DNA from: Clostridia bacterium
GTDB taxonomy: Bacteria; Bacillota; Clostridia; Christensenellales; Aristaeellaceae
Length of the DNA: 6,035 nt
Direction: 5' to 3'
NCBI GenBank assembly: GCA_900754755.1
Contig: CAAEEC010000170.1
Location: 1-6,035, forward strand
A program made the position numbers and the translations under genes. The notes under the pieces are model-generated. The model was not told where the DNA came from and did no database searches. It was given only the letters and a program-made list of their open reading frames with translations. Shown here piece after piece: positions 5,375 through 6,035 of this stretch. Within the stretch, counting starts at the first letter, position 1, and each line of letters starts with the position of its first letter.

Positions 5375-6035
5375 TCAGCTTCGCAGCGCGCGCAATTGCC
5401 GCACAAACGCTTCCGGAATCAAACCATATTCGTCAACCGGAACTTCCCACGTCATGGCGCCGCCCATGCCGGTGATATATTCATTGTACCCGCGCACCAA
5501 CGCGTCTGGAAAGCGCGGTTCCCTGGTTTTGACCAGATGCCCCCAATCCCGCCCGAGGGAACACAGCAGGTGATATTGAAGGCCTGAGGGCAATTTTGCC
5601 AGCGGCACGGCGCCGTCGCGCGTGTGCACGCAAAGCGGGAAGCGGTCAAATGCCACCGGAAGCGCGGCGATCAATTCGCCTGCCGTATAATCGTCTTCCT
5701 CCGTCATGGATTCGGGCGGCAATTTGCCGTTGTTAAAAGCCAGCAGAGCATCGGGATTGCCCGCCCGCAGCGCCGCCGCAAAGCTGTGAAAATTGGGCCG
5801 GTCCTCAAAACGGTACATTTGATCTGCGAAATAGCAGGAATCTACCCACCAAGCCGCGATTTTCCGCCCCCATCTTAAGGACCATTCCTCAATAACCGCC
5901 TCCCACTTCAGCTGAAAATCTGCCAAGCGATCGCCGGTCGGTTCGCCAGTTTCCTTGTTTTTGCCCCAGCGCCAGCCAAAATTGGGACAATTGGGCGCTT
6001 CGCTGGGCATATATAAGCACAGCTTGATGCCGTAA
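5375..6035 (-). CDS. Putative TIM-barrel glycoside hydrolase, GH29 (alpha-L-fucosidase)-like, C-terminal part (partial)
   Basis: The minus-strand frame is open from the right edge (first visible residues Y-G-I-K-L-C-L-Y) to a TGA at 5375-5377, about 219 residues; the N-terminus lies outside. The beginning looks like a barrel strand, as in the G-L-Y-Y strands of GH29. It is followed by a helix ending in L-R-W-G-R-K-I-A-A-W-W-V-D-S-C-Y, which resembles the Y-G-x-x-D-x-x-W-F-D-G segment carrying the GH29 nucleophile Asp. Near the end M-T-W-E-V-P-V-D-E-Y-G-L-I is similar to a strand found in fucosidase-like proteins. These are recalled pattern likenesses, so the family is uncertain. It precedes the UroD-like gene by 150 bp in the same direction. 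No clear terminator is seen between them, so partial read-through is possible, although a separate promoter exists. Confidence 0.6.
   Translation of the reverse strand, partial: YGIKLCLYMPSEAPNCPNFGWRWGKNKETGEPTGDRLADFQLKWEAVIEEWSLRWGRKIAAWWVDSCYFADQMYRFEDRPNFHSFAAALRAGNPDALLAFNNGKLPPESMTEEDDYTAGELIAALPVAFDRFPLCVHTRDGAVPLAKLPSGLQYHLLCSLGRDWGHLVKTREPRFPDALVRGYNEYITGMGGAMTWEVPVDEYGLIPEAFVRQLRALRS

Overview
The window reads as GC-rich chromosomal DNA from a Firmicutes-type bacterium, most likely a gut-type member of the Clostridia (lineage is inference). The reasons are strong AGGAGG-type ribosome binding sites, sigma-A promoters (TTGACA-17-TAAAAT and a perfect TATAAT box), a riboswitch-controlled ThiT thiamine importer and a DUF378 protein. 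There are seven protein genes, two of them cut by the window edges. No RNA genes other than the riboswitch, no mobile elements and no CRISPR array are visible.

Layout. 1-822 (minus, runs off the left edge): a secreted or surface coiled-coil protein of unknown function. It is divergent from 988-1200 (plus), a small DUF378 membrane protein. A long symmetric hairpin at 1210-1244 ends DUF378 transcription and, from the other side, thiT transcription. 1254-1832 (minus): thiT, the substrate-binding component of an ECF thiamine importer, with a TPP riboswitch in its leader (about 1907-1996). 2107-2751 (plus): thiN, thiamine pyrophosphokinase, divergent from thiT. 2755-4146 (minus): a cytoplasmic GH32 beta-fructosidase. 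4166-5224 (minus): a uroporphyrinogen-decarboxylase-like/MtaA-type protein 19 bp upstream of the GH32 gene, in one apparent operon. 5375-6035 (minus, runs off the right edge): the C-terminal part of a putative TIM-barrel, GH29-like glycoside hydrolase.

How the parts work together. thiT and thiN form a compact thiamine salvage module: ThiT imports thiamine and ThiN turns it into TPP, which shuts down thiT through the riboswitch. The two genes are driven from back-to-back promoters whose -35 boxes touch and form an inverted repeat. The right half looks like a sugar-utilisation locus: a glycosidase-like protein, a UroD-like protein and a GH32 enzyme. The UroD/GH32 operon has its own promoter, overlapped by a perfect 14-bp palindrome that could be an operator. 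I did not find a clearly new system. The items most worth a second look are the shared thiT/thiN control region, the overlap of terminator and Shine-Dalgarno in the thiT leader, the UroD-like/GH32 pairing with a changed metal-ligand motif, and the palindromic operator candidates.
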